Counted from the stretch's first letter, positions 31,794-41,791 are shown. The stretch: DNA of 64,000 nt from [Phormidium] sp. LEGE 05292 (GCF_015207735.1 NZ_JADEWG010000012.1:20331-84330), one strand, 5' to 3'. Program-made: numbers and translations. Notes: generated from the letters alone by a model not told the origin.

Positions 31794-33575
31794 ATGTTTC
31801 TCATCACATCATCCACCTTAAGAAATAAAAAGCCTCAGTCTGTTAAGCCAGTGGCTAGTTCAACAGAAAGAAAGAAAAATTTATTAAGTTTTTTGTCTAT
31901 CTGTTGTGTTTTTACTTTAGGTATTGGAGCAACAGCCTTAAGACCTAAACCAGTTTTAGGTGCAGAAAAAATTGTTATATCTTATGGCGTATTTGAATTT
32001 TCCTTACCAGTAAATTCTTTGGAAAAATTTGCTAAAACTGGCGAAGTCGATCGAGATTTAAGTTTTTATGCTAGGTTCCTCAAAGAAGATGGGTTAGCCA
32101 ATTTCCGAAAATTCTTGCAAAGACGTTTCGATGTTACTCCTGTAGTAATGTCCCAATTAACATACGCACCAATTGGAGTCGATGTACTGCAAAAATTAGG
32201 AAATGTGATTCGCACAGGAAGCAGATTAGATGGATTTCATGCCCTGCGAGCCGCTTTAATTTTATCAGCGGCTGACCCAGAAGGGATGACGATAGTTAAT
32301 ATTATGCGAAAGTTTCCTACGTCGGAAATTTACATGGATGCTAGACAATTATTAGAATTACAAGCGCAGTTTACCACACTTTTTGATTATCAAAAAGCAG
32401 CTGTAGCTGCTGTTTCCCAAGCAACAGAACAAGAAGCACAATCAAGTCCTAATATTCCCTCACTTGGTAATTTGACAAAACCAGGAAGATTTCGCTTTTA
32501 CCACCGTACATTACAATTAACTCGGAATCGTCAACCTTTAGTGGGAACTAATTCTCAACATAGTTTTCGTGTTGAGTTATACATCCCGGAAGGGTTATCT
32601 CAAAGAGCACCAGTGGTGGTAATTTCTCATGGTTTAGGTTCCGATCCAAAAGGATTTGCTTATTTGGGGCAACATTTAGCTTCTCATGGTTTTGTAGCTG
32701 TTTTACCGCAACATATTGGTAGTGATGCGGCAAAGAGAGAAGCTTTTCTTTTAGGGATAGGTAGCAGCAGTACCGATCCTATGGAATTTGTCGATCGCCC
32801 ATTAGATATTAAGTATACTCTCGATCAATTAGAAAGGTTATCCCAAGGGGAATTAGCCGGAAAAATGAATCTGCAACAAGTTGGGGTAATAGGACATTCT
32901 TATGGAGGTTATACTGCTTTAGCATTGGCAGGAGCTAAATTCAATCAAGCCCGAATAGCGCAAGCTTGTAGCAACAGAAAAGTCAGTCTCAATGCTTCTA
33001 TATTTTTACAATGTTTAGCAACAGATTTGCCTCCTGTAACTGAGAATTTCAGAGACCCGAGAATTAAAGCTGTAATTGCACTTAATCCCTTAACTAGTAT
33101 AGTTTTTGGGCCTGAAGGTATGAGTAATATTCAAATTCCGACCATGATTTTAGGTGGTAGTGCTGATATTATTACTTCGGTAGTTCAAGAACAAATTCAA
33201 CCTTTTATTTGGATGAAAAATCCCGAAAAATATCTATCAGTGGTTATTCCCAGTGGACACGCTGCTGCCGATCAATTTGATGGTACAGATAACCAACCAG
33301 CACCGAACACTTTGGGATTTTTATTGTCTGGTCGAGACCCTAAATTAGCACGAGATTATATTAAAGGTTTAAGCCTAGCCTTTATGCAAGCTTACCTCAA
33401 CGATCGCTCAGAATATAAAGATATTATTAATGCGGCTTATGCTCAATCTGTTAGTCGAGAACCGCTTAAATTAGATCTAATTCGTTCTTTAACTCCCGAA
33501 CAATTAGAACAATCTTTTGGTGGCAAACCACCAATTCCAATCATTCCTAAACCTGTAACTACCGATCGCCGTTAG
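31794..33575 (+). CDS. alpha/beta hydrolase with DUF1400 N-terminal domain
   Basis: About 593 residues from the ATG at 31,794 (an upstream in-frame ATG at 31,722 adds 24 poorly conserved residues). A signal or anchor helix is followed by the cyanobacterial DUF1400 domain (ISYGVFEFSLPVNSLEKFAKTG), then a dienelactone hydrolase-like fold: VVISHGLGSDPKGFAYLGQH, nucleophile Ser in GHSYGGYTALALAG, and a C-terminal His in VIPSGHAAADQF. It is probably a periplasmic or thylakoid-lumen esterase/lipase of unknown substrate. Confidence 0.85.
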   Translation: MFLITSSTLRNKKPQSVKPVASSTERKKNLLSFLSICCVFTLGIGATALRPKPVLGAEKIVISYGVFEFSLPVNSLEKFAKTGEVDRDLSFYARFLKEDGLANFRKFLQRRFDVTPVVMSQLTYAPIGVDVLQKLGNVIRTGSRLDGFHALRAALILSAADPEGMTIVNIMRKFPTSEIYMDARQLLELQAQFTTLFDYQKAAVAAVSQATEQEAQSSPNIPSLGNLTKPGRFRFYHRTLQLTRNRQPLVGTNSQHSFRVELYIPEGLSQRAPVVVISHGLGSDPKGFAYLGQHLASHGFVAVLPQHIGSDAAKREAFLLGIGSSSTDPMEFVDRPLDIKYTLDQLERLSQGELAGKMNLQQVGVIGHSYGGYTALALAGAKFNQARIAQACSNRKVSLNASIFLQCLATDLPPVTENFRDPRIKAVIALNPLTSIVFGPEGMSNIQIPTMILGGSADIITSVVQEQIQPFIWMKNPEKYLSVVIPSGHAAADQFDGTDNQPAPNTLGFLLSGRDPKLARDYIKGLSLAFMQAYLNDRSEYKDIINAAYAQSVSREPLKLDLIRSLTPEQLEQSFGGKPPIPIIPKPVTTDRR

Positions 33576-33636
33576 CGGTAATCTGTTAGTTAAATTACTG
33601 TTTGATAAATTACTTTAAAGAAGTTAGGAGGAAAAA

Positions 33637-33894
33637 ATGGAAATCGATCGTCCTAATGCTAAAGAACCAACTGCCGAAGAGTTAGCACAACTAGAAAGAC
33701 TCAAAGGTATCATTGAAAAAGCAATGGCAGATGGCAAAATTACTTCCCATGAGTATCAAAACATTAAAAAAGAAATTTATGCTCATGGAAAAGTTTCTAC
33801 CGATCAATTTTATCGGGAAATTGAATTGTACAGAAGTTTAGTGCAAGAAAAGCTAGAAAAAGGAGAATTAGAGTACGACGCGCCAGGAATGTAA
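33637..33894 (+). CDS. small conserved hypothetical protein
   Basis: 85 residues with a good ribosome binding site (AGGAGG, about 7 nt upstream). It is helical and charged (ERLKGIIEKAMADGKITSHEYQNIKKEIYAHGK), resembling a TerB- or SHOCT-like short helical module. No TM segment. I do not assign a function. Confidence 0.6.
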   Translation: MEIDRPNAKEPTAEELAQLERLKGIIEKAMADGKITSHEYQNIKKEIYAHGKVSTDQFYREIELYRSLVQEKLEKGELEYDAPGM

Positions 33895-33898
33895 GTTA

Positions 33899-34003
33899 TA
33901 CCAATTCTCCGTAAAATTCTGCTTAATCATTGCCCCTCCCCGTAGACGGGGAGGGGTTTGGGGTGGGGTGAATTAAGCGCATCTTCATAGAGAATTGGTA
34001 TTA
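33899..34003. repeat. MITE-like inverted repeat with GC-rich hairpin
   Basis: The outer inverted repeat ACCAATTCTC ... GAGAATTGGT brackets the hairpin CCCCTCCCCGTAGACGGGGAGGGG. The same hairpin core is seen at 19,955. Non-coding. Confidence 0.55.
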
Positions 34004-34151
34004 GTAGGGTGTGTTAATAACGCACCCCTATAGCTTCCTTAACTATTCCTCAATCGTAAAATTTGATTAAATATCATTGCAAGATGGTAAAATCTGCCAG
34101 GTAAACAAGGTAGAATGCTTTCCTAACTTCTAGAGCATTGATTAATAACAA

Positions 34152-34775
34152 ATGCTTAACTTACTTGAATCAAATTCTCCTCCAAGTGTGCGGCGCATTG
34201 CTACAGAAATGCGACTAATTGGCTGGACAGGTTTTTGGTTACAAATGTTTTTTGGTTTTATTCCCATTAGTTTCGCAATATCTTTTCTGTTTATTCCCAG
34301 AAATCCTAATAAATTGGGTGGTTCTGGAAGCGTAGCCTTCTTTTTTGGTTATGCTTCGTTAATTGCCCTAATTTTCACTCTCTATTGGTGTTTTCGTTAT
34401 ACGAGAATTGGGCAAAGATTACCAAATCCTGATATACGTCCCTCTAGAGTAGAAGTAATTCGCACTTTATCAATTGGCTTACTTGTGAATCTAGCGGGAA
34501 TGATTTTTGCGGTAATTGTTGCTATGTACCAAGTGAATAATTTGTTGGTTAAGCTACTATCATTGCCTCAAGGATCATCTACAATATTTACTCCCACTCA
34601 GGGGGCAGCTGTGATGGCAAGAGTGCCAATTACGCCATTACAAATGATGGGATTGCAAGCGGTAATTAGTGCGATCGCAGCCCAAATAATTGGCTTAATT
34701 GTCTCCCTCTGGTTGTTACATCGAGTCAACCAACGCCCAGCTATGGAAATCAAGGAAAACTACGACAATGAATGA
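34152..34775 (+). CDS. DUF3611 family membrane protein
   Basis: This 207-residue protein has four predicted TM helices (near 28-48, 64-82, 108-132, 168-192) and the family opening RRIATEMRLIGWTGFWLQMFFGFIP, found in cyanobacteria and plastids. Function unknown. The stop codon overlaps the start of the next gene by 8 bp, so the two are probably translated together. Confidence 0.8.
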   Translation: MLNLLESNSPPSVRRIATEMRLIGWTGFWLQMFFGFIPISFAISFLFIPRNPNKLGGSGSVAFFFGYASLIALIFTLYWCFRYTRIGQRLPNPDIRPSRVEVIRTLSIGLLVNLAGMIFAVIVAMYQVNNLLVKLLSLPQGSSTIFTPTQGAAVMARVPITPLQMMGLQAVISAIAAQIIGLIVSLWLLHRVNQRPAMEIKENYDNE

Positions 34776-35820
34776 ACCGCCTAAAAATAGTATTTGGCAA
34801 CAACTCAGTAACTCATCGCGAGTTCGTTCTTTACTAATGTTTTTGCTTCTGTTTATTTGTGGTTGGGCATTTATACAGTTAATCACTTACTTTAGTACGC
34901 TGATTTTTGTGTTTACTACAGCGTCAATTGCCGCAGCTTTACTTAATTATCCAGTTAACTGGCTTTCTCGCTTAGTTCCGCGAAAAATAGCTGTAACAGT
35001 AGTTTTTCTCGTTAGTTTATTATTGATAATAACTTTTGTTGTCACTGTCGGTTTAGAAATTTTAAATCAGGGACAAGGATTGGTAGCAAGAATTAAAGAA
35101 TTTATCGATACTGCTGAACCTGTTATCCCATCATTAAGAAATTTGAGAATAGAAGAAAATTTGGATAGAATTTTGAAAACCCTCCAGTCAGGTTTAATTA
35201 CTGGCTTAGGTTTTGTACAAGCTTTATTTTCCAATTTTCTTCTGTTTATCATTATTGCTGTCATTTGTTTATATATGTTATTTGATGGCAGCAGAATTTG
35301 GCATACAGTTTTAAAACTAGTACCTTTGGATGTACGCGATCGCTTTGCCTACAAAACCCAAAAAAGCTTTTTAGGCTTCTTTCGCGCCCAACTAACCTTA
35401 ATGGCATTTCTCACCATTGCCAGTTTAATTGTATTCAATATTTTGGGAATTAGATATTCTTTAATTTTGTCGCTAGTTATCGGAATTATGGACGCTATAC
35501 CCGGAATTGGTGCAACTTTGGGAGTGCTGATAGTCACCACATTAGTATTATCTTCCCAAAGCTTTTGGATGGCGGTAAAAGTTTTAGTAGCTTGTATTGT
35601 ATTACAACAAATTCAAGATAACTTTATCTCTCCCAAAATCATGAAAGATTCGCTGAATTTACATCCAGTATTGTTATTTTTTGCCATATTTGTCGGCGAA
35701 AGAGTCGCTGGAGTTTTGGGTATTTTTCTCTCAATCCCGATTGCTGCTATGATTGCAACTTGGACTGATGAAAAAGATAGTCCTGAACTAAAATTAGAAC
35801 CAAAACTAGAAGAAGACTAA
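34768..35820 (+). CDS. AI-2E/PerM (UPF0118) family membrane protein
   Basis: 350 residues from ATG 34,768 (the frame extends further upstream into the preceding gene). Eight TM helices in the PerM arrangement, with the conserved GIMDAIPGIGATLGVL motif and QQIQDNFISPKIMKDSLNLHPVLLFFAIFVG near the C-terminus. This family has members linked to autoinducer-2 export or ion/proton antiport; the substrate here is unknown. Confidence 0.88.
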   Translation: MNEPPKNSIWQQLSNSSRVRSLLMFLLLFICGWAFIQLITYFSTLIFVFTTASIAAALLNYPVNWLSRLVPRKIAVTVVFLVSLLLIITFVVTVGLEILNQGQGLVARIKEFIDTAEPVIPSLRNLRIEENLDRILKTLQSGLITGLGFVQALFSNFLLFIIIAVICLYMLFDGSRIWHTVLKLVPLDVRDRFAYKTQKSFLGFFRAQLTLMAFLTIASLIVFNILGIRYSLILSLVIGIMDAIPGIGATLGVLIVTTLVLSSQSFWMAVKVLVACIVLQQIQDNFISPKIMKDSLNLHPVLLFFAIFVGERVAGVLGIFLSIPIAAMIATWTDEKDSPELKLEPKLEED

Positions 35821-35975
35821 GAAACTTTAGATTAAATAATTCACGATTAGTGTTCAGAGTGCGGCTTGACCTTAATATATAGCAGAAGGCAGAAGGCAGA
35901 AGGGAAAAACCGTAAAAACAAGGGTTCTGGTTTTTCATCTTGCCTTCACTTCTATCCTGATTTGAGTTACTAGCT

Positions 35976-37073
35976 TCAAACTCTGACTAACTCTGCCATC
36001 AACTCAGCAACAGGTATAATCCGTTCCGCACGTCCAGCATTACTACCGGAAAAAACCAAACCATTTTCCACATCACCCCGCGCTGCTTTGTCCAACGCCT
36101 GAACAATGCAATAAAGTTCTCCAGCTTCTCGGAAACGGCAAACTTGTAAACAGTTTAACTTACATCCTTTTTCTGATGGTGCAGAATCGGACATTGCCTT
36201 TTCCACAAAGGGGTTTAGTAACGCCCGTCCTGGCAATCCCACTGGACTTTTCACTACTACTACATCTTCCGGTTGCGCGTGCAAATGAAATTCTTTATAA
36301 CGAATATCAGCATCACACTCGTCTGTAGTAATAAAACGAGTACCCATTTGCACCCCACTTGCCCCTAACTCTAGCATCCTCTCGATATCGGCCCGATCCC
36401 AAACACCGCCCGCTGCAATCACTGGAATCTGTTTACCAAGTTCGTTAGTCAAATAATTTACCAGTTCAGGAATCACCTGTTCTGCTTCTAAGGCTGGATC
36501 GTCCAGTTCTTCGTACTTCGCGCCTAAATGTCCCCCAGCATTATTGGGATTTTCCACGACAAAGGCATCCGGCAGCCGTTTGTACTTTTGTTCCCATTTC
36601 CGGCAAATCACCCTAGCTGCACGAGTGGTGGAGACGATCGGCACTAACGCCACTTCTGGATATTCTAAAGTGTATTCCGGCAACTGAAGCGGCAAACCTG
36701 CACCAGAAATAATTAAATTTACCCCTTGTTCTGCCGATGTGCGAATCAAAGTTTCATAATCTCGTGCCGCTACCATCACATTGACACCGATAATTCCATT
36801 CGGGCTAAGTTCGCGGGCTTTTTTGATTTCATCAATCAGCGCCAGTCGATTCGCTGCAAAAAACTCTTCTCTTCTCTGTCTAGCGTTCGGCTGGTTAATG
36901 TCGAAGTAAGGCGAGTTGAGCCCTAATCCTACCGCTGAGACGATCCCGATTCCTCCGGCATTAGCCACCGCAGCGGCGAGATTTGCTCCAGAAATGCGAA
37001 TACCCATTCCTCCTTGGACGATCGGGTAACGAGCAATGTGTTGACCAATTTGTAATGAAGGTAATGTTTGCAT
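35976..37073 (-). CDS. NPD/2-nitropropane dioxygenase-type flavoprotein
   Basis: This 365-residue FMN TIM-barrel protein has the nitronate monooxygenase/FabK pattern: PIVQGGMGIRISGANLAAAVANAGGIGIVSA, VVENPNNAGGHLGAKYEEL, and IPVIAAGGVWDRADIERMLELGASGVQMGTRF. A Cys-rich insertion (SEKGCKLNCLQVCRF) near the C-terminus resembles that of the cyanobacterial subgroup. Reaction probably nitronate oxidation or enoyl reduction; not decided from sequence. Confidence 0.85.
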   Translation of the reverse strand: MQTLPSLQIGQHIARYPIVQGGMGIRISGANLAAAVANAGGIGIVSAVGLGLNSPYFDINQPNARQRREEFFAANRLALIDEIKKARELSPNGIIGVNVMVAARDYETLIRTSAEQGVNLIISGAGLPLQLPEYTLEYPEVALVPIVSTTRAARVICRKWEQKYKRLPDAFVVENPNNAGGHLGAKYEELDDPALEAEQVIPELVNYLTNELGKQIPVIAAGGVWDRADIERMLELGASGVQMGTRFITTDECDADIRYKEFHLHAQPEDVVVVKSPVGLPGRALLNPFVEKAMSDSAPSEKGCKLNCLQVCRFREAGELYCIVQALDKAARGDVENGLVFSGSNAGRAERIIPVAELMAELVRV

Positions 37074-37358
37074 AAGTTTCTAGTGTTGAATAGATCGGCT
37101 AGCTTGGGTATAAATACTTTTTATTGATTTTACAGCTAAATAGTTAAAAAGCTATTGATTGATGGTAAGTTGTTGCGCTTTAGCGCTAAAGCGCAACAAT
37201 TTACTTAGAATATTAAGCATAATTACTTATTGAAAATTATTCTCAAAGCCTTTTATATTACCAATAAGCAATATAGTTATAAAATAAAACTTACCAAACG
37301 ACCGCATCAATGCCGGGGAAAGAGGCATTAGATAAAGAGTTACCAAGGAGAAAATTTG

Positions 37359-38405
37359 ATGAAACTCGCAGGAAAGAACAAAGCTTGGGAAAAACACCAG
37401 AAAGCTGTTCCCAGCATCGATGACCAAGGTGGAAAATTGTGGGGTTGCTTCCGTAGCTGTTTCCTGCAAAGTGCTGCGCCTTACTCGGAAGGCGTTGCTT
37501 ACAAGATTTTACAGAATGATTTGGGGATAGATTTGCGGGAAGCGCCGGGGCATACTTCTTGTGGTGCGATCGGATATCACGGCGATGTATCATGTTTAGA
37601 AACCCAAATGGTTGTAGCCGCCCGGAACTTTTCCCTAGCCCATCACGAACAAGGCGTTGATAATCTTTTTTCCTTCTGCGTCACTTCCTTTGCCAACTAC
37701 ACCGAAATGATCAAACTCTGGGAAGAAGAACCACAGTTGCAAGAATACACCAGAAAAACCTTGAAAGAAACCACTGGAAGAGAGTTTTGGATTCCTCATG
37801 TTTCTGGTGGTAGACCTTCCGTTGTCCATGCTTCGGATGTTTTCTTTGCTAATCGCGATAAACTTGCAGCAAAGGCAAAGTATAGCCTCAAGGGAATCAA
37901 AGCAACCGAGCACGTTGGCTGCCATTACGGAAAGATTTTTCCCGATCATGCAATGGGTGGCGCTGAGTTCCCCCAAGTCTTAGTCGGATTGCTGGAAGCT
38001 TTTGGTGCAGAGGTTGTGGATTATCCAGAACGCAGACATTGCTGTGGCATGGGTTTCCGGCAATGTGCATTCCCAGAAAACCGAGATTATACCGCAAGTC
38101 ACGTTTACAAAAAGTTAAAAAGTCTCAAAGAAATGCACCCAGACTGCAACTTAATGCTTACCAATTGTCCGGGTTGCACGGTATTTCTTGATGCTGAACA
38201 GGGAGCTATCAAGGATCTGATGGAAGAAGAGTTTAATGTGAACATCCTCGACTATGCACAATTGACTGGGTTGCTGTTAGGTTACGATCCTTTTAAAGAT
38301 TGCGGTATGAATGCGAAAGCCGTTCCGATCGAGCCTTTGCTGGATCAAATTGGCATTCCCTACGACAAATCTAAAACTGCGGAAGAACGCAGAAGACCTT
38401 TTTAA
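37359..38405 (+). CDS. HdrB-like CCG-domain protein (heterodisulfide reductase subunit B family)
   Basis: 348 residues from ATG 37,359, with AAGGAG 9 nt upstream. Two Cys-rich CCG-type motifs are present: RSCFLQ...CGAIGYHGDVSC in the first half, then GCHYG ... RHCCGMGFRQC ... TNCPGCTVFLD in the second. Such domains bind a noncubane iron-sulfur cluster in HdrB. In cyanobacteria this protein is sometimes annotated as a succinate dehydrogenase-associated SdhC/SdhE-type subunit. Redox partner not encoded nearby. Confidence 0.85.
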   Translation: MKLAGKNKAWEKHQKAVPSIDDQGGKLWGCFRSCFLQSAAPYSEGVAYKILQNDLGIDLREAPGHTSCGAIGYHGDVSCLETQMVVAARNFSLAHHEQGVDNLFSFCVTSFANYTEMIKLWEEEPQLQEYTRKTLKETTGREFWIPHVSGGRPSVVHASDVFFANRDKLAAKAKYSLKGIKATEHVGCHYGKIFPDHAMGGAEFPQVLVGLLEAFGAEVVDYPERRHCCGMGFRQCAFPENRDYTASHVYKKLKSLKEMHPDCNLMLTNCPGCTVFLDAEQGAIKDLMEEEFNVNILDYAQLTGLLLGYDPFKDCGMNAKAVPIEPLLDQIGIPYDKSKTAEERRRPF

Positions 38406-38752
38406 CAGGAATTCATCTTTAGCCACAATTGTTTACTTAGAATCAACAGAACTTAATTTATTTAATTACTAGGTAGACATATAATAATGTAGTAGAGCAA
38501 AAATGGGTAATCCTTACTGCTTGTGTTAGCTATGACAAAGGGCGAAGCATACCCTTCGGGAACTGCTTCGCAGAACGGATAGAAAATCTAGGGTTTGAGT
38601 CAATAAATTATCGCCCAAATAATTCGCCCCTACTAACATTTTTGGCTAATTAGTGGCTATGGATTACCTCACTTGAAAAGCCAAAAGGAAGCGTTTAATT
38701 CAGCTTCAATAACGAAAATTTTTCGTTTTTCTAGCATTAGGAGTATTGTTCT
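38406..38752. other. intergenic leader of the D1-like gene
   Basis: 347 bp without a gene. It contains a short dispersed repeat (GGGCGAAGCATACCCTTCGG followed by AACTGCTTCGCAGAACG) and an AT-rich leader ending in TTAGGAG about 10 nt before the ATG of the D1-like gene. Confidence 0.5.
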
Positions 38753-39847
38753 ATGAGTACCGTTTTACAACGCCGAAATGAACTGGATATCGGTGAATTG
38801 TGGTCAAAATTTGCTAGCTGGATCACCAGTACCGAAAACCGCATTTATATTGGTTGGTTTGGTGTTTTGATGATTCCGACAATTTTGGTGGCTGCGATCG
38901 CTTTTACGATCGCCTTTATTGCTGCACCTCCAGTAGATATGGAAGGAATTCGGGAACCGATTTTTGGCTCAATTCTCGGTAATCAAAATTTCATTACTGC
39001 CGCAGTAGTGCCGACTTCAGCTGCGATCGGGTTACATTTTTATCCCATTTGGGAAGCTAGTTCTTTAGATGAATGGCTTTACAATGGTGGCCCTTATCAA
39101 CTCATAGTTTTGCATTTTTTGATCGGTGTTTGGTGTTATTTAGGTCGGTTGTGGGAGTTAAGCTATCGCCTGGGAATGCGCCCCTGGATTGCAGTTGCTT
39201 TTTCCGCACCCGCCGCCGCAGCTACCGCTATTTTGCTCGTTTATCCGATCGGACAAGGTAGTTTTTCCGAAGGAATGCCTTTAGGAATTTCTGGAACTTT
39301 CTATTTCATGTTTTCTCTACAAGCACAGCACAATGTATTAATGCACCCCTTTCATCAGATCGGTGTTGCTGGTGTGTTGGGCGGTGCTTTGTTGAGTTCT
39401 TTACATGGTTCATTAGTTACCAGTAGTTTAATTCGAGAAACTAGTGAACTAGAATCTACAAATGCCGGATATAAGTTTGGGCAACAAGAAGGAACTTATA
39501 ATCTTTTAGCCGGACACGCTGGTTATTTAGGACGTTTGTTAGTTCCGGGAGTTGGCGTTCGCAACAGTCGTTCTGTACATTTTCTCATGGGTGCTTTACC
39601 CACAATTGGAATTTGGTTTGCGTCTCTGGGAATTTGTGCAATGTCCTTTAATTTGAATGGATTTAATTTTAACCATTCAGTTCTTGATGCTAGTGGAAAT
39701 GTGATTCCTACTGATGCTGATTTAGTCAATCGGGCAACGTTAGGAATTCAAGAAATGCGGGCTCCAAATACTCATCATTTTCCACTTTTGATTTCTGGTA
39801 ATCAGATGAGTCCAATTAGTGTGAAGAGTGCTCCTGCTGTTAGTTAG
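38753..39847 (+). CDS. psbA: divergent D1 (PsbA) paralogue lacking Mn-cluster ligands
   Basis: This 364-residue D1 homologue keeps the reaction-centre fold: TyrZ (Tyr161, D1 numbering), His190, P680 ligand His198, iron ligands His215 and His272, and His118. Ligands of the oxygen-evolving cluster are changed: Asp170 to Glu (SEGMPLG), Glu189 to Gln (QAQHNVL), His332 to Arg, Glu333 to Ala, Asp342 to Leu ([13 protein letters not shown]), and the C-terminal Ala344 end is replaced. Gln130 is Leu and the QB-site Ser264 is lost. This fits a rogue/sentinel D1, with chlorophyll f synthase as an alternative. My recollection is that the synthase carries Gln-Asp at 199/200; here it is Gln-Ile, and no far-red gene cluster is present. 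Confidence 0.92.
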   Translation: MSTVLQRRNELDIGELWSKFASWITSTENRIYIGWFGVLMIPTILVAAIAFTIAFIAAPPVDMEGIREPIFGSILGNQNFITAAVVPTSAAIGLHFYPIWEASSLDEWLYNGGPYQLIVLHFLIGVWCYLGRLWELSYRLGMRPWIAVAFSAPAAAATAILLVYPIGQGSFSEGMPLGISGTFYFMFSLQAQHNVLMHPFHQIGVAGVLGGALLSSLHGSLVTSSLIRETSELESTNAGYKFGQQEGTYNLLAGHAGYLGRLLVPGVGVRNSRSVHFLMGALPTIGIWFASLGICAMSFNLNGFNFNHSVLDASGNVIPTDADLVNRATLGIQEMRAPNTHHFPLLISGNQMSPISVKSAPAVS

Positions 39848-40017
39848 TTAGTTAGTTAAGTTATAGCAGTCCTCATTTTTTATGAACCGCTCCAGGCGCA
39901 GAGAACACAGAGAGAAGAGAGAGAGGATTGCTATATTTTTTGTCTAAGTGATGCAGCGGCTTAAATTTATTTATGGGGTCGCTGCATTAGTTTTCAAAGT
40001 TGATTTAGGATTGCTTT

Positions 40018-40620
40018 ATGTGGAAAGGTTTTTATCGGTTAGTTATTGGTTTGTTTGCGATCGCCATTTACCTAATTCCCCTACCTGCACAAGCTGAAAC
40101 AAATCCCGCTGAATTAGCGAAAGCTATTGAAGCAATTGAAAATCTCGATTTGATGCGTTCTGGATTAGCTTCAACATTGGAAGGAAGGACGGAACCGCCA
40201 ACATTACAAACGATGAAAGAAGTATGTCGTCCGGTGGGAATGCAAGCGATAAAATTGAGTCAGGAAAATGGCTGGCAGGTGAAACAAATTGCTAGTAAAT
40301 ATCGCAATCCTAGTCATGCGCCGGATAATTTACAAGCGAAAATTGCCTTGGCAAGGTTTGAACAAGATCCAAAATTAATGGGTTTTTGGCAGCGAGAAAC
40401 AATTAATGGAGAAGCGGGAACTCGTTATTATCGGCGGATTAATGTCGAAGCTAGTTGTTTGGTTTGTCATGGGCAAAAAGGCGATCGACCTCAGTTTGTC
40501 AAAGATAAATATCCTGAAGATTTAGCATACAACTTTAATGTTGGTGATTTGCGGGGAATGTATGCTGCATTTATTCCCGATTTACAACAAGCATTGTCAG
40601 ATTCAACCAGCAATGATTAA
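40018..40620 (+). CDS. DUF3365 (Tll0287-like) secreted c-type haem protein
   Basis: 200 residues with a signal peptide ending PAQAETNP. One c-haem site CLVCHGQKG lies near residue 155. The domain (TMKEVCRPVGMQAIKLSQENGWQVKQIASKYRNP ... RYYRRINVEASC) is the PAS-like DUF3365 fold; in the Thermosynechococcus Tll0287 structure a Cys serves as axial haem ligand, and the Cys in EVCRP could do so here. It lies 170 bp after the D1-like gene and 21 bp before the DUF3122 gene, so the three may be co-expressed in the lumen. Confidence 0.83.
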   Translation: MWKGFYRLVIGLFAIAIYLIPLPAQAETNPAELAKAIEAIENLDLMRSGLASTLEGRTEPPTLQTMKEVCRPVGMQAIKLSQENGWQVKQIASKYRNPSHAPDNLQAKIALARFEQDPKLMGFWQRETINGEAGTRYYRRINVEASCLVCHGQKGDRPQFVKDKYPEDLAYNFNVGDLRGMYAAFIPDLQQALSDSTSND

Positions 40621-40641
40621 ACTTTAAATTGGGAATTACTT

Positions 40642-41169
40642 ATGAAATATCCTGTGAAAAAACTATTTTCTTCGTTGCTGTTAGTGGCTGTTTTAGTGTT
40701 GACTATATTAATGGTAGCTGACATTTTAAATACTGCAACCGCAGCCGCAGCAATTCGCCAGTTAGAAGAAGCGCCAGGACAAGTAGTTTATCAGTCTAGA
40801 GAAACTTTAAAAGATCAGTATGGAAATCGTTGGGGTGCGATCGCTTTTAAACGGATTCGTCCTGATGGGAAAGCAACTTTTGATTTAAGATTAGTGGGTT
40901 TTCCGGGGATGGTAGAGATCGATCGGACCAAACCCCTATTACTAACAAATTCACTCGGTAAAACTTGGCAAGCTAATGATGCTTCCGCTAATATTTTTAC
41001 TGATGAGATCCAACCTCATGTAGGACAGTACGATCTTCAGCCATTAGTCACACAGTTCCAGACAGCAATTCCCCTAACATTGACACTACCAACAGTTAAT
41101 GGAGAACCTGTTAAATTATCAATTCCCCCATCTTTAGTTCAAGAATGGCAAACTGTTGCTAACTATTAA
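40642..41169 (+). CDS. DUF3122 family protein
   Basis: 175 residues with an N-terminal membrane anchor or signal (LFSSLLLVAVLVLTILMVADIL) followed by the cyanobacterial DUF3122 domain (GQVVYQSRETLKDQYGNRWGAIAFKR). Function unknown. It is probably lumenal or periplasmic and forms the last gene of the D1-like cluster. Confidence 0.78.
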   Translation: MKYPVKKLFSSLLLVAVLVLTILMVADILNTATAAAAIRQLEEAPGQVVYQSRETLKDQYGNRWGAIAFKRIRPDGKATFDLRLVGFPGMVEIDRTKPLLLTNSLGKTWQANDASANIFTDEIQPHVGQYDLQPLVTQFQTAIPLTLTLPTVNGEPVKLSIPPSLVQEWQTVANY

Positions 41170-41267
41170 TGCGATCGCCCTAAATCCCCTGGAAAAACAA
41201 GTAGGGTGCGTTAGTGCTAACGTAACGCACCATTCCACTATTAATTTAAATAAATTAGGAGAAAGCA

Positions 41268-41372
41268 ATGAATAATAATTTCAAAAATCAGCCAACTTTG
41301 CGCTCAACTGCGTCAAGTTTCCCAAACAAGACATCTTCCCGCTTTTCAACGCTGTGGAGGTCGCTGAAATAG
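41268..41372 (+). CDS. possible 34-residue basic peptide
   Basis: A short frame MNNNFKNQPTLRSTASSFPN... preceded by TTAGGAGAAAGCA, a good ribosome binding site at ideal spacing. The peptide is Ser/Thr/Arg-rich with no homologue I recognise. It could be a genuine small protein or the remnant 5' end of a lost gene. Confidence 0.35.
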   Translation: MNNNFKNQPTLRSTASSFPNKTSSRFSTLWRSLK

Positions 41373-41791
41373 CCAACGATATATATACAACACTGAATTA
41401 AAAACCATCGAAATGCGATCGCCTTGATTTGTTTTAATACAAAACTTGATAGCGATCGCTGCTAAGGATGAGCAACATCATTACAGTATAAACAAATTCA
41501 AGTGATTGCTGAATTTACTTATTTTCTTAAGCATTCTAAATGAAGGCTGAAAACCTTGATTCAGCTAGATTATAAGCTTGTTTTATCACCACTATTACGG
41601 AAGAGCCACAATTATTTCTGTCATACACACCTGCTGCAAACTCCAAAAAAATACCTGCCCAGTTAATGAGCAGGAAGCAGCGGAACGATTACATAACCCT
41701 TTACCTTATATATAGGTCTGATTCCTAGCCACCTATGCAGTACTGAATTAAATTTCATCGAAATTCGTTGGCGTAGCCTGCCGTAGGCATA
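41373..41791. other. non-coding gap before the RNA island
   Basis: No gene is seen. A direct repeat of about 28 bp (ACTGAATTAAAAACCATCG at 41,391 and ACTGAATTAAATTTCATCG at 41,742) and a small hairpin CCTGCCCAGTTAATGAGCAGG occur. This may be a decayed gene region at the island boundary. Confidence 0.45.

Noticed and set aside
38753..39847. Assignment of the D1 paralogue as chlorophyll f synthase
   Set aside because: Position 200 is Ile rather than Asp and no far-red light gene cluster is present; rogue/sentinel D1 fits better, though not proven.
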